This document shows positions 1 to 8,634 of a stretch of DNA of 64,000 nt, in pieces. Numbering within the stretch: the first letter of the stretch is position 1; each line of letters opens with the position of its first letter. The stretch is from Hyphomicrobiales bacterium (GTDB lineage: Bacteria; Pseudomonadota; Alphaproteobacteria; Rhizobiales; Rhizobiaceae), in contig UBPA01000003.1 of assembly GCA_900467185.1 (NCBI GenBank), positions 496,001-560,000 on the forward strand, written 5' to 3'. Position numbers and translations under genes: made by a program. The notes beneath the pieces were generated by a model. The model was given only the letters and a program-made list of their open reading frames with translations. It ran no database searches and was not told the origin of the DNA.

Positions 1-159
1 CCCTCATCCGGCTGCCGCCACCTTCTCCCCGCAGGTGGGGAGAAGGGATTTGTGGCACGGGCTCAGACTCAGTCATGAGCCTTCGAGATAGAAGCGAGCG
101 CTTGCCGCATGTCCCTTCTCCCCGACTGCGGGGAGAAGGTCCCGGCAGGGGGATGAGGG
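1..159. repeat. Large inverted intergenic repeat (rhizobial palindromic element)
   Basis: Two arms of about 47 bases (1-47 and 113-159) are inverted copies of each other with about five mismatches, separated by a 65-base spacer. Each arm also contains its own palindrome built on CCTTCTCCCC / GGGGAGAAGG. Intergenic elements of this look are scattered through Rhizobiales genomes. It lies 14 bases past the stop of nirD, so the transcript would fold into a very large hairpin there. Termination or mRNA 3'-end protection is an inference. The left end may continue beyond the window. Confidence 0.8.
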
Positions 160-173
160 GCTGATACCGGCCC

Positions 174-566
174 TTATTCCGCCGCGACGAGCAGGCTAAG
201 GGTATCGACCGCGATCGACAGGAGGCCGTCGCGGTTGCGGATCGGGATGGTGCGAACCTCGCCTTCATCGGCACCGAGCGCCTTGCCGGTTTCCAGCGAG
301 ATGACCATGTTGTGCAGCGGGCACGTGACGGAGGTGCCGTGGACGATGCCCTGCGACAGGGGACCGGCCTTGTGGGGGCAGCGGTCCTCCATCGCAAAGA
401 CCTGATCGTCCGCCGTGCGGAACACCGCAATGCGCCCTTGAGGGGTGCGCACGCAGCGGGCCCCGCGCAGGGGAATGTCGTGAATCGTGCCGATATCGAC
501 CCAGTTCATGCCGAAGCCGCTTTCGAAACCGGCGGCATCACCTTCCCGGATGGTCTTCGTTTCCAT
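174..566 (-). CDS. nirD: Nitrite reductase [NAD(P)H] small subunit
   Basis: A 130-residue Rieske-like small subunit of cytoplasmic assimilatory nitrite reductase, partner of NirB. The protein carries CPHKAGPLSQG and CPLHNMVISLETG, the two Rieske-type loops expected in NirD; the family often lacks a full set of cluster ligands. The ATG at 566 is five bases after the nirB stop, so the two genes are clearly one operon. The same frame stays open far upstream through nirB, but that extension is only a shadow. It is the last gene of the nitrate/nitrite operon visible here. A nitrate reductase gene, if linked, would lie outside the window. Confidence 0.95.
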   Translation of the reverse strand: METKTIREGDAAGFESGFGMNWVDIGTIHDIPLRGARCVRTPQGRIAVFRTADDQVFAMEDRCPHKAGPLSQGIVHGTSVTCPLHNMVISLETGKALGADEGEVRTIPIRNRDGLLSIAVDTLSLLVAAE

Positions 567-571
567 GGTTC

Positions 572-3019
572 TCACTCCGCCGCTTCCGCCATGCCGACAA
601 CGGCCATGGGTTTGAACTCGTGCTTGTCCTTGCCGGAGACGCGCTCCGACCAGGGATCGACCTGTGCGAATGTCTGGGAGAAGACGAAACGGTCGAAATA
701 GCCCTTGCGCTTTTCCGCATCGCCCATGATCTGACGGCGGATTTCGTCCAGTCCGACGCGCTTTGCCCATTTGTAGATGCGCTCGAGGTAGCGGCCCTGC
801 TCGCGGTACATCTGCGCCAGCGCCACGATGTGTTCGAGGGCGTCGTCTTCCGTGGCGACGAGGCCCAGCACTTCCGTGCCCTTGATGTCGAGGCCGGCAG
901 CGCCTGCGAAATGGATCTCGTAGCCGCTGTCGACGCAGATGACGCCGATGTCCTTGCAGGTCGCCTCCGCACAATTGCGCGGACAGCCGGAAACGGCCAG
1001 CTTCAGCTTTGCCGGCGTCCAGGACCCCCACATGAACTTCTCAAGCCGGATTCCGAGCCCGGTCGAATCCTGCGTGCCGAAGCGGCACCAGTCCGTGCCG
1101 ACGCAGGTCTTCACCGTTCGCAGGCCCTTCGCATAGGCCTGGCCGGAGACGAAGCCGGCCTTGCCGAGATCCGCCCAGACGGCCGGCAGATCTTCCTTGT
1201 GGATGCCCAGAAGGTCGATGCGCTGGCCGCCGGTCACCTTGACCATGGGGATCTCGAACTTGTCGACCACGTCGGCGATCGCGCGCAGTTCGCCGGCATT
1301 GGTCACCCCGCCCCACATCCGGGGAACGACGGAGTAAGTGCCGTCCTTCTGAATGTTGGCATGGACGCGCTCGTTGATGAAGCGCGACTGGTAGTCGTCG
1401 GCATACTCGTCCGGCCAGTCGCAGACGAGATAATAGTTGAGCGCCGGGCGGCACTTGGCGCAACCGCAGGAGGTCTTCCACTCCAGTTCCTGCATGACGG
1501 CGGGGATCGTCTTCAGCCCCTTGGCGACGATGAGGCGGCGCACGTCGTCATGGCCGAGCTCGGTGCAGGTGCACATGGGCTGGACGGCAGACGGATTGTA
1601 GCTGTCGCCCAATGTCAGCACCATCAGCTGCTCGACGAGGCCGGTGCAGGAGCCGCAGGAGGCGGAGGCCTTGGTGTGGGCGCGCACGTCGTCGAGCGAT
1701 GTCAGACCCTTGGCCGTGATCGTGCCGACGATCTTGCTCTTGCAGACGCCGTTGCAGCCGCAGATTTCCGCATCATCCGGCAAGGCTGCAACGGCCGCCG
1801 TAGGGTCCAGCGGGCTGCCCCCCTGATAGGCCTGGCCGAAAATAAGGGTATCGCGCATCTCGGAGATGTCGGTTCCCCGTTTGATCATATCGAAGAACCA
1901 GGCGCCGTCGGCCGTCTCCCCGTAGAGCACGGCACCGACGATGCGGTTGTCCTTCAGCACGAGGCGCTTGTAGACGCCGGCGGTGGCGTCGCGCAGCACG
2001 ATCTCCTCGCGGTCCTCGCCTTCGGCGAAGTCGCCGGCCGAGAACAGGTTGATACCGGTGACCTTGAGCTTGGTGTTGACGACGGAGCCCCGATACTCGG
2101 ACGCGCCGCCGATCAGCCGATCGGCCAGCGTCTTCGCGCTTTCATAGAGCGGCGCGACGAGGCCATAGCAGACGCCGCGGTGCTCGGCGCATTCGCCAAG
2201 CGCATAGATCGAGCCGTCCGACGTCATCATGCCGTCGTCCACCACGATGCCGCGATTGGTGACGACGCCCGCCTCCTTGGCGAGCTGGGCTGCCGGGCGG
2301 ATGCCGACGGCCATCACGACGATGGTGCCTTCGATCACCCGGCCGTCCTCGAGCTCGATGCCCTCGACCTTGTCCTCGCCGACGATGCGCTTGGTGTTCG
2401 CCTTGGTGATGATCTCGATGCCGCGATCGTTCAGGGCCTTCTCAAGCAGGTAGGCCGCCGGCGGATCGAGCTGGCGCTCCATGATCGTCGGCATGATGTG
2501 GATGACGGTGACATCCATGCCCTGGCGCTTGAGGCCGTAGGCGGCCTCCAGCCCGAGCAGTCCGGCGCCGATGACGATGGCGCGGCCGCCGCGCCGGGTG
2601 GCATCCAGCATCTTCTCGACGTCGTCCAGATCGCGATAGGCCAGCACGCCCGGCAGCGCGTGCCCCGGCACCGGGATGATGAAGGGCAGCGAGCCGGTGG
2701 CGATGACCAGCTTGTCGTAGCTTTCGGTGACGCCGTTTGCCGAGGTCACGGTCTTGGCGGCGCGGTCGATGCCGGTGACCTTCGCACCCTTGTGCAGGGT
2801 CACGCCGTGGCGGGCATACCAGTCGTCGCCATGGATGACGATATCCTCGTAGAGCTTCTCGCCGGAGAGGACCGGCGACAGCATGATGCGGTCGTAGTTG
2901 ACGCGGGGCTCTGCGTTGAAGATCACGACATCGTAGAGGCCGGGGGCCTGCTCGAAGAGTTCTTCTAGCATGCGGCCGGGCGCCATGCCGTTGCCGATGA
3001 TGACCAGTTTCTGTTTCAT
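572..3019 (-). CDS. nirB: Nitrite reductase [NAD(P)H] large subunit
   Basis: An 815-residue siroheme nitrite reductase that reduces nitrite to ammonium with NAD(P)H in the cytoplasm. Domain order: FAD/NAD pyridine-nucleotide-disulfide reductase (about 1-400, opening with VIIGNGMAPGR), two BFD-like [2Fe-2S] segments (CGCNGVCKS, then CTCTELGH and CGCAKC), a nitrite/sulfite reductase ferredoxin-like half domain, and the siroheme/4Fe-4S domain. The cluster ligands are all present: C639 and C645 (CVGTDWC), C679 and C683 (SGCPRNC). Length is normal for the family. It sits between the ABC-type nitrate importer and nirD in one minus-strand operon, so imported nitrate-derived nitrite is the natural substrate. 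Confidence 0.97.
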   Translation of the reverse strand: MKQKLVIIGNGMAPGRMLEELFEQAPGLYDVVIFNAEPRVNYDRIMLSPVLSGEKLYEDIVIHGDDWYARHGVTLHKGAKVTGIDRAAKTVTSANGVTESYDKLVIATGSLPFIIPVPGHALPGVLAYRDLDDVEKMLDATRRGGRAIVIGAGLLGLEAAYGLKRQGMDVTVIHIMPTIMERQLDPPAAYLLEKALNDRGIEIITKANTKRIVGEDKVEGIELEDGRVIEGTIVVMAVGIRPAAQLAKEAGVVTNRGIVVDDGMMTSDGSIYALGECAEHRGVCYGLVAPLYESAKTLADRLIGGASEYRGSVVNTKLKVTGINLFSAGDFAEGEDREEIVLRDATAGVYKRLVLKDNRIVGAVLYGETADGAWFFDMIKRGTDISEMRDTLIFGQAYQGGSPLDPTAAVAALPDDAEICGCNGVCKSKIVGTITAKGLTSLDDVRAHTKASASCGSCTGLVEQLMVLTLGDSYNPSAVQPMCTCTELGHDDVRRLIVAKGLKTIPAVMQELEWKTSCGCAKCRPALNYYLVCDWPDEYADDYQSRFINERVHANIQKDGTYSVVPRMWGGVTNAGELRAIADVVDKFEIPMVKVTGGQRIDLLGIHKEDLPAVWADLGKAGFVSGQAYAKGLRTVKTCVGTDWCRFGTQDSTGLGIRLEKFMWGSWTPAKLKLAVSGCPRNCAEATCKDIGVICVDSGYEIHFAGAAGLDIKGTEVLGLVATEDDALEHIVALAQMYREQGRYLERIYKWAKRVGLDEIRRQIMGDAEKRKGYFDRFVFSQTFAQVDPWSERVSGKDKHEFKPMAVVGMAEAAE

Positions 3020-3032
3020 GTCATCCTCTCCT

Positions 3033-3830
3033 TCACGCGGCTTCCACGAGGCGGTGGCGCTCGTAGAGGAATTTCAGGACGGCTTCCCGGCACTTCAGAT
3101 AGCTGCGGTCGGTGGCCAGCTCGATGCGGTTGCGCGGGCGGGCGATCGGCACGTCGAGGATCTCGCCGATACGGGCCGCCGGACCGTTGGTCATCATGAC
3201 GATGCGGTCGGAGAGCAGCACGGCCTCGTCCACGTCATGGGTGATCATCAGCACGGTGTTGCCGAGCTTGGAGTGGATCTGCATGACCTGGTCCTGCAGG
3301 TGAGCGCGCGTGAGCGCATCGAGCGCGCCGAAAGGCTCGTCGAGCAGCAGGACCTTCGGCTCCATGGCGAGCGCGCGGGCGATACCGACACGCTGCTTCA
3401 TGCCGCCGGAGACTTCGGAGGGCTTCTTGTCTTTGGCATGGGTCATCTGCACGAGATCGAGATTGCGCATGACCCAGTCATGGCGTTCCGCCTTCGACTT
3501 CTTGCGGGAGAAGACCTTGTCGACGGCAAGCGACACGTTTTCGTAGACGGTGAGCCAGGGAAGAAGCGAATGGTTCTGGAAGACCACCGCGCGCTCCGGA
3601 CCGGGCTCGGAGACTTCCTTGTTTTCGAGCAACACCGCGCCGCTGGTAACCTTGGTCAGGCCGGCGACGAGGTTGAGCAGGGTGGACTTGCCGCAGCCGG
3701 AATGGCCGATGATCGAGATGAACTCGCCCTTTTCGACGCCGAGCGAGACCTGCTTGAGAACTTCGGAGACCTGACCGTTGCGCTCGAACGACTTATCGAC
3801 CAGTTCGATGGAGAGATAGCTTTTTGCCAT
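3033..3830 (-). CDS. nrtC: Nitrate/nitrite ABC transporter ATP-binding protein (NrtC/NrtD-type)
   Basis: A 265-residue ABC ATPase that energises nitrate uptake through the NrtB permease. Walker A GHSGCGKST (about 40-48), signature SGGMKQR, Walker B VLLLDEP and the switch-region ITHDVDEA are intact. The chosen ATG at 3830 gives the normal start MAKSYLSIELVDKSF; a longer open frame upstream overlaps nrtB and is spurious. It resembles the single-domain NrtD type rather than the cyanobacterial NrtC fusion, because no substrate-binding domain is attached. It is 14 bases from nrtB and 13 bases from nirB, hence co-transcribed. Confidence 0.93.
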   Translation of the reverse strand: MAKSYLSIELVDKSFERNGQVSEVLKQVSLGVEKGEFISIIGHSGCGKSTLLNLVAGLTKVTSGAVLLENKEVSEPGPERAVVFQNHSLLPWLTVYENVSLAVDKVFSRKKSKAERHDWVMRNLDLVQMTHAKDKKPSEVSGGMKQRVGIARALAMEPKVLLLDEPFGALDALTRAHLQDQVMQIHSKLGNTVLMITHDVDEAVLLSDRIVMMTNGPAARIGEILDVPIARPRNRIELATDRSYLKCREAVLKFLYERHRLVEAA

Positions 3831-3844
3831 GGGAACGTCCTCCT

Positions 3845-4735
3845 TCAGGCCGTTGCGGTGCCGCGGGTGACCGCGCGGCCGATAAATGCGATGAAACGAT
3901 CGAGGAAGAAGCCGACGACGCCGACGTAGATAAGGGCGACGATGATGTCGCTGATGAGCGACGAATTCCACGCATCCCAGATGAAGAAGCCGATGCCGAC
4001 GCCGCCGATCAGCATTTCGGCTGCGACGATGGCGAGCCAGGAGAGGCCGATGCCGATGCGCAGGCCCGTGAAGATGTAGGGGGCGGCGGCCGGCAGCATG
4101 ATCTTGGCGAAATATTCGAACTGGTTGAGACGCAGCACCTTGGCGACGTTCTGGTAGTCCTGCGGGATATTGCGGATGCCGACGGCGGTGTTGATGATGA
4201 CCGGCCAGACCGCGGTGATGAAGATGACGAAGATCGCCGAGGGATTGCCGTCGCGGAAAGCGGCGAGCGACAGCGGCAGCCAGGCCAGCGGCGGCACGGT
4301 GCGCAGGATCTGGAAGATCGGGTCGAGACCCTTCATGGCCCACTGGCTCTGCCCGACGAGCACGCCCATGGCGATGCCGACGACGGCGGCGATGGCATAG
4401 CCGACGGCCACGCGTTGGAGGCTGGCCATGATGTGCCAGGCCATGCCCTGATCGGTGCCCTGCCCGACATAGAAGGGATGGACGATGAGGTCCCAGCTCT
4501 CGGCCATCACACGCGTCGGGGACGGCAGGCTCGATGTCGGGGAGGAACAGATGAACTCCCAGGCGACCAGAAGCACGAGCAGCGTGACGAGCGGCGGCAC
4601 GATATCGCCGGCCACGGCCGAGAGGCGCCGCATGAATTGCGAGGGGGCCGGACGCTTGGCCGGCGCGGAGAAGGTGACGACCTGGGCGCTCGGCTTTGCC
4701 TTGGCGGGGGCCGTGTTCAGATTGGTGACGGACAT
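3845..4735 (-). CDS. nrtB: Nitrate ABC transporter permease
   Basis: A 296-residue inner-membrane permease with about six membrane spans. It carries the cytoplasmic EAA-type coupling segment of nitrate/sulfonate/taurine importers (about residues 190-220, around NQFEYFAKIMLPAAAPYIF). A polar N-terminal tail of about 40 residues precedes the first span. It lies between the binding-protein gene and the ATPase gene in the usual nrtABC order. The nearby nirBD and nasST genes make nitrate a far more likely substrate than sulfonates. Confidence 0.93.
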   Translation of the reverse strand: MSVTNLNTAPAKAKPSAQVVTFSAPAKRPAPSQFMRRLSAVAGDIVPPLVTLLVLLVAWEFICSSPTSSLPSPTRVMAESWDLIVHPFYVGQGTDQGMAWHIMASLQRVAVGYAIAAVVGIAMGVLVGQSQWAMKGLDPIFQILRTVPPLAWLPLSLAAFRDGNPSAIFVIFITAVWPVIINTAVGIRNIPQDYQNVAKVLRLNQFEYFAKIMLPAAAPYIFTGLRIGIGLSWLAIVAAEMLIGGVGIGFFIWDAWNSSLISDIIVALIYVGVVGFFLDRFIAFIGRAVTRGTATA

Positions 4736-4796
4736 GCCGGTCTCCTGAGAATGAGGGTTGCGGCCGGAGCACGAGGCGCCGGCCGATCGGGTCCGG

Positions 4797-6089
4797 TCAG
4801 GCGAAGCGCTTGATCGAGAGGCTCTGCAGGTAGGCTTCCGGATTTGCCGGATCGAAGGTCTTGCCGTCGAAGAAGGTCTCGACGCCGCGCGATGTGGAGG
4901 CGGGCACGTCGGTGATGCCGAGGTCCTTGGCGGCGGCGCGCCAGATGTCCTCGCGGTTGACCTTGGAGATCAGCGCCTTGATGTCCGTGCCCGGCGCATA
5001 CTTGCCCCAGCGCATATCCTCGGTCAGGAACCAGGCGTCATGGCTCTGGTAGGGGTAGGAAGCGTGGTCGGCCCAGAACTTCATGAGGTGCGGGCTCTGA
5101 TCGACCACCTTGCCGTTGCCGTAGTCGTACTGACCTTTCAGGCGGCCGACGATGTCCTTGGCCGGCACGTTGAACCAGGCGCGCTTGCCGATGATCGCGG
5201 CCAGCTCTTCCTTGTTGGCCATGTCGTCGCACCACTGCTGGGCTTCCATGATGGCCATGGTGAGCGCCTTGGCCGCATTCGGGTTGGCCTCGACCCAGTC
5301 GCTGCGCATCGCGAAGGATTTTTCCGGGTGCTTGTCCCAGATCTCGGCCGTGTTGACCGCGGTGTAGCCGATGCCCTGGTTGACGAGCTGCGCATTCCAC
5401 GGCTCGCCGACGCAGAAACAGTCCATGGTGCCGACCTTCATGTTGGCGACCATCTGCGGCGGGGGAACGACGATGGTTTCGACATCCGTGTCCGGATCGA
5501 TGCCGCCGGCGGCCAGCCAGTAGCGGATCCACAAATCATGCGTGCCGCCGGGGAAGGTCATGGCCACCTTGGCCGCCGTCCCCTCGGCCTTCTTCTTGGC
5601 GAAAGCCTCCTTCAGCACGCCGGAGTCGATGCCGACCTTCAGATCCGCATAGGCCGAGCCGACCGAGATCGCCTGGGCATCGAGGTTCAGCCGGGCGAGG
5701 ATCGACATGGGCAGCGGCTGGTTGTTCTGAGTGACCTTGCCGGCCGAGATGAGGTAGGGCATGGGGGTCAGGATATGCGCGCCGTCGATGCCGTTGCCGG
5801 CCGAGCCGAGCACCAGATTGTCGCGCGTCGTGCCCCAGGAGGCCTGCTTGACGACATTCACCTCGGTCATGCCGTGCTTGTCGAAGAAGCCCTTCTCCTT
5901 CGCGATGATCAGCGGCGAGCTGTCCGTCAGCGCGATGAAGCCGAGGGTCGCCTTGGCGGTCTCCGGCCCTGCCCCTTGCGCGAAGGCCCCACCGGGAAAG
6001 GCTGCCTTCACGGCCGTGAGGAGGGCGGCGGCGGCCGTGGTCTTGAGGATCGAGCGGCGGCTCAGGGACGGGGTCGAAATACGGGTCAT
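4797..6089 (-). CDS. nrtA: Tat-exported nitrate-binding protein of the ABC importer
   Basis: A 430-residue CmpA/NrtA-family periplasmic binding protein. The N-terminus has a twin-arginine signal (LSRRSILKTTAAAALL followed by a hydrophobic stretch and AFAQ), so it is probably exported folded. The ATG at 6089 was preferred because it places the twin arginine near residue 11; an upstream in-frame ATG at 6137 would lie in the structured leader. The family features YWLAAGGIDPD and CFCVGEPWN are present. It shares the overall fold with the adjacent NasS, which lacks a signal. First structural gene downstream of the leader and sigma-54 promoter. Confidence 0.94.
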   Translation of the reverse strand: MTRISTPSLSRRSILKTTAAAALLTAVKAAFPGGAFAQGAGPETAKATLGFIALTDSSPLIIAKEKGFFDKHGMTEVNVVKQASWGTTRDNLVLGSAGNGIDGAHILTPMPYLISAGKVTQNNQPLPMSILARLNLDAQAISVGSAYADLKVGIDSGVLKEAFAKKKAEGTAAKVAMTFPGGTHDLWIRYWLAAGGIDPDTDVETIVVPPPQMVANMKVGTMDCFCVGEPWNAQLVNQGIGYTAVNTAEIWDKHPEKSFAMRSDWVEANPNAAKALTMAIMEAQQWCDDMANKEELAAIIGKRAWFNVPAKDIVGRLKGQYDYGNGKVVDQSPHLMKFWADHASYPYQSHDAWFLTEDMRWGKYAPGTDIKALISKVNREDIWRAAAKDLGITDVPASTSRGVETFFDGKTFDPANPEAYLQSLSIKRFA

Positions 6090-6119
6090 CGGAAGATATC
6101 CTCTGGTGAAACGGGCGGA

Positions 6120-6263
6120 AGCTCGGAATTTCGGCACAAAAAAACGCCGCTCGGAAAATGCATCTCAAGGAGCCTGAAGCTCCGGAGCAAAAACCTTGCG
6201 ACGTCGGTGTCATTGGGTGAGCGCGTCTTGCGCTCTTTCGCTTCAATCGCCGTTGACTGAGCA
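6120..6263 (-). promoter_or_regulatory. Structured leader of the nrtABC-nirBD transcript (probable NasT-controlled attenuator)
   Basis: Between the predicted sigma-54 start and nrtA the minus-strand transcript can form a 6-bp hairpin (6219-6235, GAGCGC/GCGCTC arms) and a GGAGC/GCTCC hairpin (6169-6183). A larger pairing of GCTCCGG with CCGAGC just precedes a run of seven U (6138-6144). A hairpin followed by a U-tract about 50 bases before nrtA is the layout of an attenuator. NasT-type ANTAR proteins act by antitermination in such leaders (established for the family). I could not match the canonical tandem hexaloop motif, so the NasT link is inferred from gene context. Confidence 0.5.
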
Positions 6264-6273
6264 ATTTCTTAAA

Positions 6274-6289
6274 AGCAAAAGCCGTGCCA
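6274..6289 (-). promoter_or_regulatory. Sigma-54 (-24/-12) promoter for nrtABC-nirBD
   Basis: Read on the minus strand the site is TGGCACG-GCTT-TTGCT, which matches the sigma-54 consensus including the invariant GG and GC dinucleotides with exactly ten bases between them. Transcription would start near 6263, about 175 bases before nrtA. RpoN-dependent control fits a nitrogen-assimilation operon. Confidence 0.85.
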
Positions 6290-6385
6290 GATGCGCGAAA
6301 CGGGGTCAACCGGTTGTTTCAAATCGGAAAATATCTTTGTGCCCGAAAGATAACCAATCCCGTCATTGCTCATCTTCTAGCCACA

Positions 6386-6425
6386 TGCTCGCGATGCAGC
6401 GAAAATCGTGCATCGCAAAACAGCA
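6386..6425 (-). promoter_or_regulatory. Putative NtrC upstream activating site
   Basis: An inverted repeat GCGATGCA (6391-6398) / TGCATCGC (6409-6416) and an overlapping TGC-N11-GCA element (6409-6425) lie about 100-140 bases upstream of the -24 box, the usual enhancer distance. The TGC/GCA half-sites and spacing resemble NtrC boxes. The site sits in the ten bases and more just past the nasS stop codon. Confidence 0.5.
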
Positions 6426-6434
6426 TGTGCGGGA

Positions 6435-7727
6435 TCAGGCTTCGTCGCCGAGGGAGCCCGCGACCTGCTCATAGCGGACGGGAAAAGCGGCGACATAATC
6501 CGGGATCGCGTGCGGATCGAAGGTGAAGCCATCCATGAAGCGATCGCCAAAGGAGGTGCCTTCCGCCCGCAGATCGGCATCGGCGGGGCCCGCGCCCAAG
6601 GCGGCGCGGTAGAGATCGGGCCGATAGGCCGACACGGCCTTTTCCGCCAGCGCCGGCGACCAGTCGGCCTGCCCCCAGCGGAGCATCTGGCTGTAGGTCC
6701 AGAGCGCATGGCTCGGCCGGGGATAGTTCGCAAAGCCGGCATGGAACGTGAAGTAGTCCGGGATCACGCGTCGCTCGCCCGTGTCATCGAGGCTGAACTC
6801 GCCGGCCAGAACGCGGCGGATGATATCGACCGGCGCAGCGATGTAGTTCGGCTGCGCCAGAAGCGTTGCGAGGTCGTCGTGGTTTTCGCCCCGGTCGCAC
6901 CAGCGGGCGGCCGCATCGAGCGCCACCAGCAGACGGGAGACGGTTTCCGGATGGCTCTCCGCCCAGTCCGGCCGCATGCCGATGACCTTCTCGGGTGCGG
7001 ACGGCCAGATGTCCTGTTTGGCGGCGACGATGCGGCCGACGCCCCGTTCCGATGCCACCATGTTCCACGGCGCGCCGACGCAGAAGCCATCGATGGCGCC
7101 GGCGGCCAGCGCATCGGAGGTCAGCGGCGGGGGAACGACGACCAGCTTGACGTCGAGGTCCGGGTCGATGCCGCCGGCGGCGAGCCAATAGCGGAACTCG
7201 TAATTGTGGGAGGAGAACGGATATGTCATGCCGAAGGTCGGCGGCGTCTCGCCGGCATCCCGCATCCCGTCGAGAACGCGGCGGAGCACCCGCGCATGCG
7301 CAAGGGCATCGGCACCCTCCGGCGCGCCGGCATCGCGCATGCGGGCAAAGAGCCGGGTCGAGAGCGTGATGGCATTGCCGCCGCGGCCCAGCGAAAACGG
7401 CGTGATCGTCGGCGACGGGTTGGAGCCGAGCCCCAACATCGAGGCAACGGGCATCGGCGAAAGCATATGGGCGATGTCGAACTGGCGGAAGGCCAGGCGG
7501 TCGCGCACATTGGCCCAGGAGACGTCGCGCACGAGGTCGAGCGCCAGCCCCTCGCGGGCCGCGAAACCGAACTCTGCCGCTGCAATCAGCACGGAGGCAT
7601 CGACGAGCGGAATGAAGCCGGCCCTGAGGACACGCGCACCCTCGCTCCTTGCGCCACGTGCGGGCGCCGCAAGCTTCGCGCCAGGGGCCACCGACGCTTC
7701 GCCGGGGGAGATCAGCGTTGACGTCAT
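6435..7727 (-). CDS. nasS: NasS nitrate-sensing protein (cytoplasmic NrtA homologue)
   Basis: A 430-residue member of the NrtA/CmpA fold without any signal peptide, which distinguishes the cytoplasmic sensor NasS from the periplasmic NrtA. It shares YWLAAGGIDPD, VVVPPP and DGFCVGAPWN with NrtA. In the family, NasS holds the antiterminator NasT until nitrate or nitrite binds (established). The ATG at 7727 was chosen because GGAGGA lies six to seven bases upstream; the longer frame would start with TTG at 7742. It follows nasT by 43 bases and precedes the regulatory leader of nrtA. Confidence 0.93.
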   Translation of the reverse strand: MTSTLISPGEASVAPGAKLAAPARGARSEGARVLRAGFIPLVDASVLIAAAEFGFAAREGLALDLVRDVSWANVRDRLAFRQFDIAHMLSPMPVASMLGLGSNPSPTITPFSLGRGGNAITLSTRLFARMRDAGAPEGADALAHARVLRRVLDGMRDAGETPPTFGMTYPFSSHNYEFRYWLAAGGIDPDLDVKLVVVPPPLTSDALAAGAIDGFCVGAPWNMVASERGVGRIVAAKQDIWPSAPEKVIGMRPDWAESHPETVSRLLVALDAAARWCDRGENHDDLATLLAQPNYIAAPVDIIRRVLAGEFSLDDTGERRVIPDYFTFHAGFANYPRPSHALWTYSQMLRWGQADWSPALAEKAVSAYRPDLYRAALGAGPADADLRAEGTSFGDRFMDGFTFDPHAIPDYVAAFPVRYEQVAGSLGDEA

Positions 7728-7770
7728 GGGCGTATCCTCCAATCGACAAAATAGCGGTGGAACGCGGCGA

Positions 7771-8358
7771 TCATGTGAGCAGACCCGCCGCCGTCACGAC
7801 GCTCTGCGCGATATCGGCGATCTTCTTCTTCTCGTTCATGGCGGTCTGCCGCAACAGGGTGAACGCCTCCTCCTCGGAAAGACCGCGCAACTTCATCATG
7901 ATGCCCTTGGCCCGCTCCACGACCTTGCGCTCCTCGAGCGCGGATCTCGCTTCCGCCAGTTCCCGCTGCAGCCTCGAGAACGCGTTGAAGCGGCTCACGG
8001 CCATGTCGAGAATCGGCTTCACCCGCTCCTTGCGCAGGCCATCGACGATATAGGCGGAAACGCCGGCATCGACGGCCGCCTCGATGGAGGCCGTATCCGA
8101 ACGATCGACGAACATGGCGATCGGGCGGCTGACGGTGCGCGTCAGCTGGAACAGATGCTCCATCATGTCCCGGTTCGGGTTCTCCAGGTCGATGATGATG
8201 ACATCCGGCTTCAGCGTCTCGATGATACGGGCGACGCCATTAACCTCGTGGATCACGGTGACCTTGAGATGCCCGGCCTCGCGCAAACCCTCCTCGATGA
8301 TCGAGGAGCGGATGGCATTTTCATCGATGACGAGGATCGTAAGATCGGCGTTGCGCAT
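7771..8358 (-). CDS. nasT: NasT ANTAR-domain antiterminator response regulator
   Basis: A 195-residue protein with a receiver-like domain (about 1-120; D57 in the VIIIDLENPNRD segment), a coiled linker (RLQRELAEARSALEERK) and a C-terminal ANTAR domain (about 135-190: ERAKGIMMKLRGLSEEEAF). ANTAR domains bind tandem stem-loops in mRNA leaders and prevent termination. Paired with NasS, it should turn on nrtABC-nirBD when nitrate is present. The ATG at 8358 starts MRNADLTILVIDE; no strong ribosome-binding site is visible. The gene diverges from kup across 276 bases. Confidence 0.94.
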   Translation of the reverse strand: MRNADLTILVIDENAIRSSIIEEGLREAGHLKVTVIHEVNGVARIIETLKPDVIIIDLENPNRDMMEHLFQLTRTVSRPIAMFVDRSDTASIEAAVDAGVSAYIVDGLRKERVKPILDMAVSRFNAFSRLQRELAEARSALEERKVVERAKGIMMKLRGLSEEEAFTLLRQTAMNEKKKIADIAQSVVTAAGLLT

Positions 8359-8634
8359 GCGCCTATTCTTGTGCAGCGCAACAGAATGCGCAAGCGCTGC
8401 CGCGGCAAGATTTCGCGAGGGCGACGGGCGGCGCGTCTTCGGGCTTGCTCGCGACCGGACAATGATTGTAACGGTGTGTTCGAAACGGCCGGGATACGTT
8501 GTCCGCCTGGGCTCGCAGGCGCCGTGACCGACGGCGCGTGGTGCCTGCCTGAAGACGGATCGTCTCGCGCAAGCTGTTTCGCGCACGCAACGTGTCTTGC
8601 CCGGTGCGAGACGTGAAGGAAAGTCTGACATTCC

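Noticed and set aside
620-2968. 782-codon open frame on the plus strand across nirB
   Set aside because: Antisense shadow of nirB; GC-rich DNA keeps opposite frames open, and the translation is His/Asp/Gly/Arg-rich without any domain.
4758-6260. 500-codon plus-strand frame across nrtA
   Set aside because: Shadow of nrtA; no ribosome-binding site or family features.
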